Made by a program: the position numbers and the translations under genes. The notes beneath the pieces are model-generated. The model did not search any database. It was not told the origin of the DNA and saw nothing but the letters and a program-made list of their open reading frames with translations. Of a DNA stretch of 64,000 nt, positions 62,394 to 64,000 are shown piece after piece; within the stretch, counting starts at the first letter, position 1; each line of letters begins with the position of its first letter. Source of the DNA: Gonapodya prolifera JEL478 (Eukaryota; Monoblepharomycota; Monoblepharidomycetes; Monoblepharidales; Gonapodyaceae); assembly GCA_001574975.1 (NCBI GenBank), contig KQ965763.1:184765-248764 (forward strand), written 5' to 3'.

Positions 62394-63629
62394 CAAAAAC
62401 CTATCAGGTGCTTGTTGAAACTGTAGAAATATTTTTCATTCGTTTAAATATGTGCTACAATCAAAAAGTCCCGGGAGAAACATTTTCGTCCCTTCTTCAA
62501 TCTACCGAATCCAGAAATCTCGGCATACGGGCCTGAAACCCATCCAGATCAATGCACCTCGCAGACCCCTCCCCGCTCGTCGCCAAGCCACACACACCCG
62601 AAGTCCATGTGGTGCCAAGTACCACATTTTCAGGTCGCGGGAGGCTTTAAGCTCCGTAGAACAGTCGGTGGCACTTCCAGTCAAGTTTCCTGACATTCAG
62701 TGGAGCAGTACTTGATTCGCTTGCACTTGGCACACGCAAAGAGGCGCGGAAGTTTTGATGTGGGTTCGGAGAAGAAGCCAGGAAGCGGGCGTTCGGGCGT
62801 GACTCAGCTCCCACATTGTATGCGAAGGAGCCGCGTGTGCGTCGCAATGATTTCATCATCGGAGATTTTCCTGTTACGACAGTGCACGCCACATCAAGCC
62901 AAACCATGAGATTGCTATTTGCTGATCTTTGGTAGAAATTCTGAAGAACGGGGGCAACAGAGTGGATGGTGGAATGGTGTTATAATTTGGCATTCCGAAA
63001 GGGCTACAAGGCAATACTTCGCTTTCATACTTGATTGCAGAACTACAAATATAAGTCATTGGACTCTTTTTCCCCGTCATGACTCGTCCAATTATTTTTC
63101 AATTTCATCCACATCACGACGCTTCTTGCACTCGCTTGCTGTGCTTCGCCCTGCCAGAATCGGATAACATTCCGGCCCGGCGCAGCGCTGGATGCCTGGG
63201 TTCGCTGCAGGACAACTTCCCGCTCTGCATCCGACTCCGCAGGTGACGCCATTTCCTGCGACCCGTTCATTTCATGATTGACAAGACGACTGACCGTTGC
63301 ATATTTGATCGTTACAATAGAGATCATCGGTCTCGTTGTTCGGTTTCTCAACCACCGACCATTGGCTACTCACATATGACCTTATCGCTCACGTGGCACA
63401 TTACTCCCAACAGTTGTTTCTGAGTCAACGTCCGTCCTGTGACGTCGTAGCAGCAGCAACCGTTGCGCGGGCCATTCTTGTCACACTAGCCGGCAAACTG
63501 GCGTGGGACTAGGACTGCAACAGCGCAGATAAGACAATGTGGACGACAACGTCAGATTGCGAAGGGGTAAAGAAGGGTGGAGAGAGGGGTTAGCGAAGGG
63601 GAAGGACAAGCAAGCGCTACAAACTCGCC
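62394..63629. other. Intergenic region
   Basis: No conserved open frame, tRNA or repeat detected on either strand. Confidence 0.45.
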
Positions 63630-63989
63630 ATGAGGTGGCGCCGCCGTCGTGAGAGTTGCGAAAAGAGGCGACGCCGAGCGCAGCGACAAGGAAGAAGAAT
63701 GGTACGGTCGGATTTCATTGTTGGCCTGGATGTGTGGTTGCAGACCTTGCAAAGCTCATCGACGTGCGAAGCAGGGCGTGCAAAGATGAAGGCAGGGAAC
63801 ACCCTGATGAGGATTCACGACCGGATGTACCTAAGACACGTATTGGATTGGATGATTCAATATTTCCAAAGCCGCAACTTGAACCTTTTGTTCTCGACGA
63901 ACCACTCACCTATCGCGGGAACCCAAAATGCTTATGAATTAATGAATAGATTAATGCTCTGGCGAGCGAGGTCGCCACTTCTCTTCAGG
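63630..63989 (+). CDS. Hypothetical exon(s) of a gene running off the window
   Basis: From about 63760 the frame reads VVADLAKLIDVRSRACKDEG, RPDVPKTRIGLDDSIFPKPQ and LEPFVLDEPLTYRG, with a coding-like composition. A GTACGG donor (about 63701) to GTTGCAG (about 63742) may join it to a short Arg-rich start (63630). An acceptor-like TCTTCAG occurs at 63983-63989, with sequence continuing beyond. Not recognised. Confidence 0.25.
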
Positions 63990-64000
63990 TAAAGCGCATC

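Overview
The window is nuclear DNA from a fungus, probably an early-diverging (chytrid-like) lineage. The kingdom is well supported: nearly every gene has many short introns (about 50-150 bp, GT...AG), spacing is compact, and the proteins include a Rom2-type RhoGEF, a Red1/ZFC3H1 homologue, symplekin and a fungal HNH_2 protein. The sub-lineage is a guess from the presence of fatty-acid-binding-like and ArsJ-like genes. I could close intact reading frames across splice junctions, with matching phases at every junction, for RPS18, the CRAL-TRIO gene, Red1/ZFC3H1, the RhoGEF, the type-B carboxylesterase, symplekin, seven SnoaL/NTF2-like genes and two FABP-like genes.

Layout. 1-1.7 kb: end of a CNNM/Mam3 transporter gene. 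1.8-12.4 kb: CPSF_A-family gene, alpha/beta hydrolase and two F-box genes, all with apparent breaks, around an intact RPS18. 13.5-30.2 kb: eight SnoaL/NTF2-like paralogues (seven intact, one broken, plus an exon-1 relic) with a cytochrome P450 in their midst. 25.2-28.8 kb: a decayed PIF/Harbinger DNA transposon with two convergent genes, inside a strongly CpG-depleted tract that ends sharply inside the last paralogue. 30.4-37 kb: CRAL-TRIO protein and Red1/ZFC3H1. 37.9-38.7 kb: shikimate-dehydrogenase-like gene with a frame break. 39.0-44.6 kb (minus): Rho1 GEF, eleven exons. 45.4 kb: tRNA-Ala(CGC). 45.5-46.6 kb: second CpG-depleted block, directly upstream of a 5'-truncated MFS transporter. 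47.7-49.9 kb (minus): carboxylesterase. 50.4-50.9 kb: HNH_2 protein. 51.2-55.7 kb (minus): symplekin, eleven exons. 56.3-59.7 kb: tandem FABP/lipocalin-like family (two intact, two decayed). 60.5-62.4 kb: divergent pair of an ArsJ-like permease and a GNAT acetyltransferase. The last 1.6 kb is nearly empty.

How genes may work together. Three RNA-processing genes (CPSF_A-type propeller, Red1/ZFC3H1, symplekin) lie in one window, but they are dispersed and need not be co-regulated. The SnoaL-like array with its P450, and less certainly the nearby hydrolase, could be a metabolic cluster. That is inference from gene content only. Positions come from reading the sequence by eye; exon edges given as exact were checked for GT/AG and phase, others are marked approximate.
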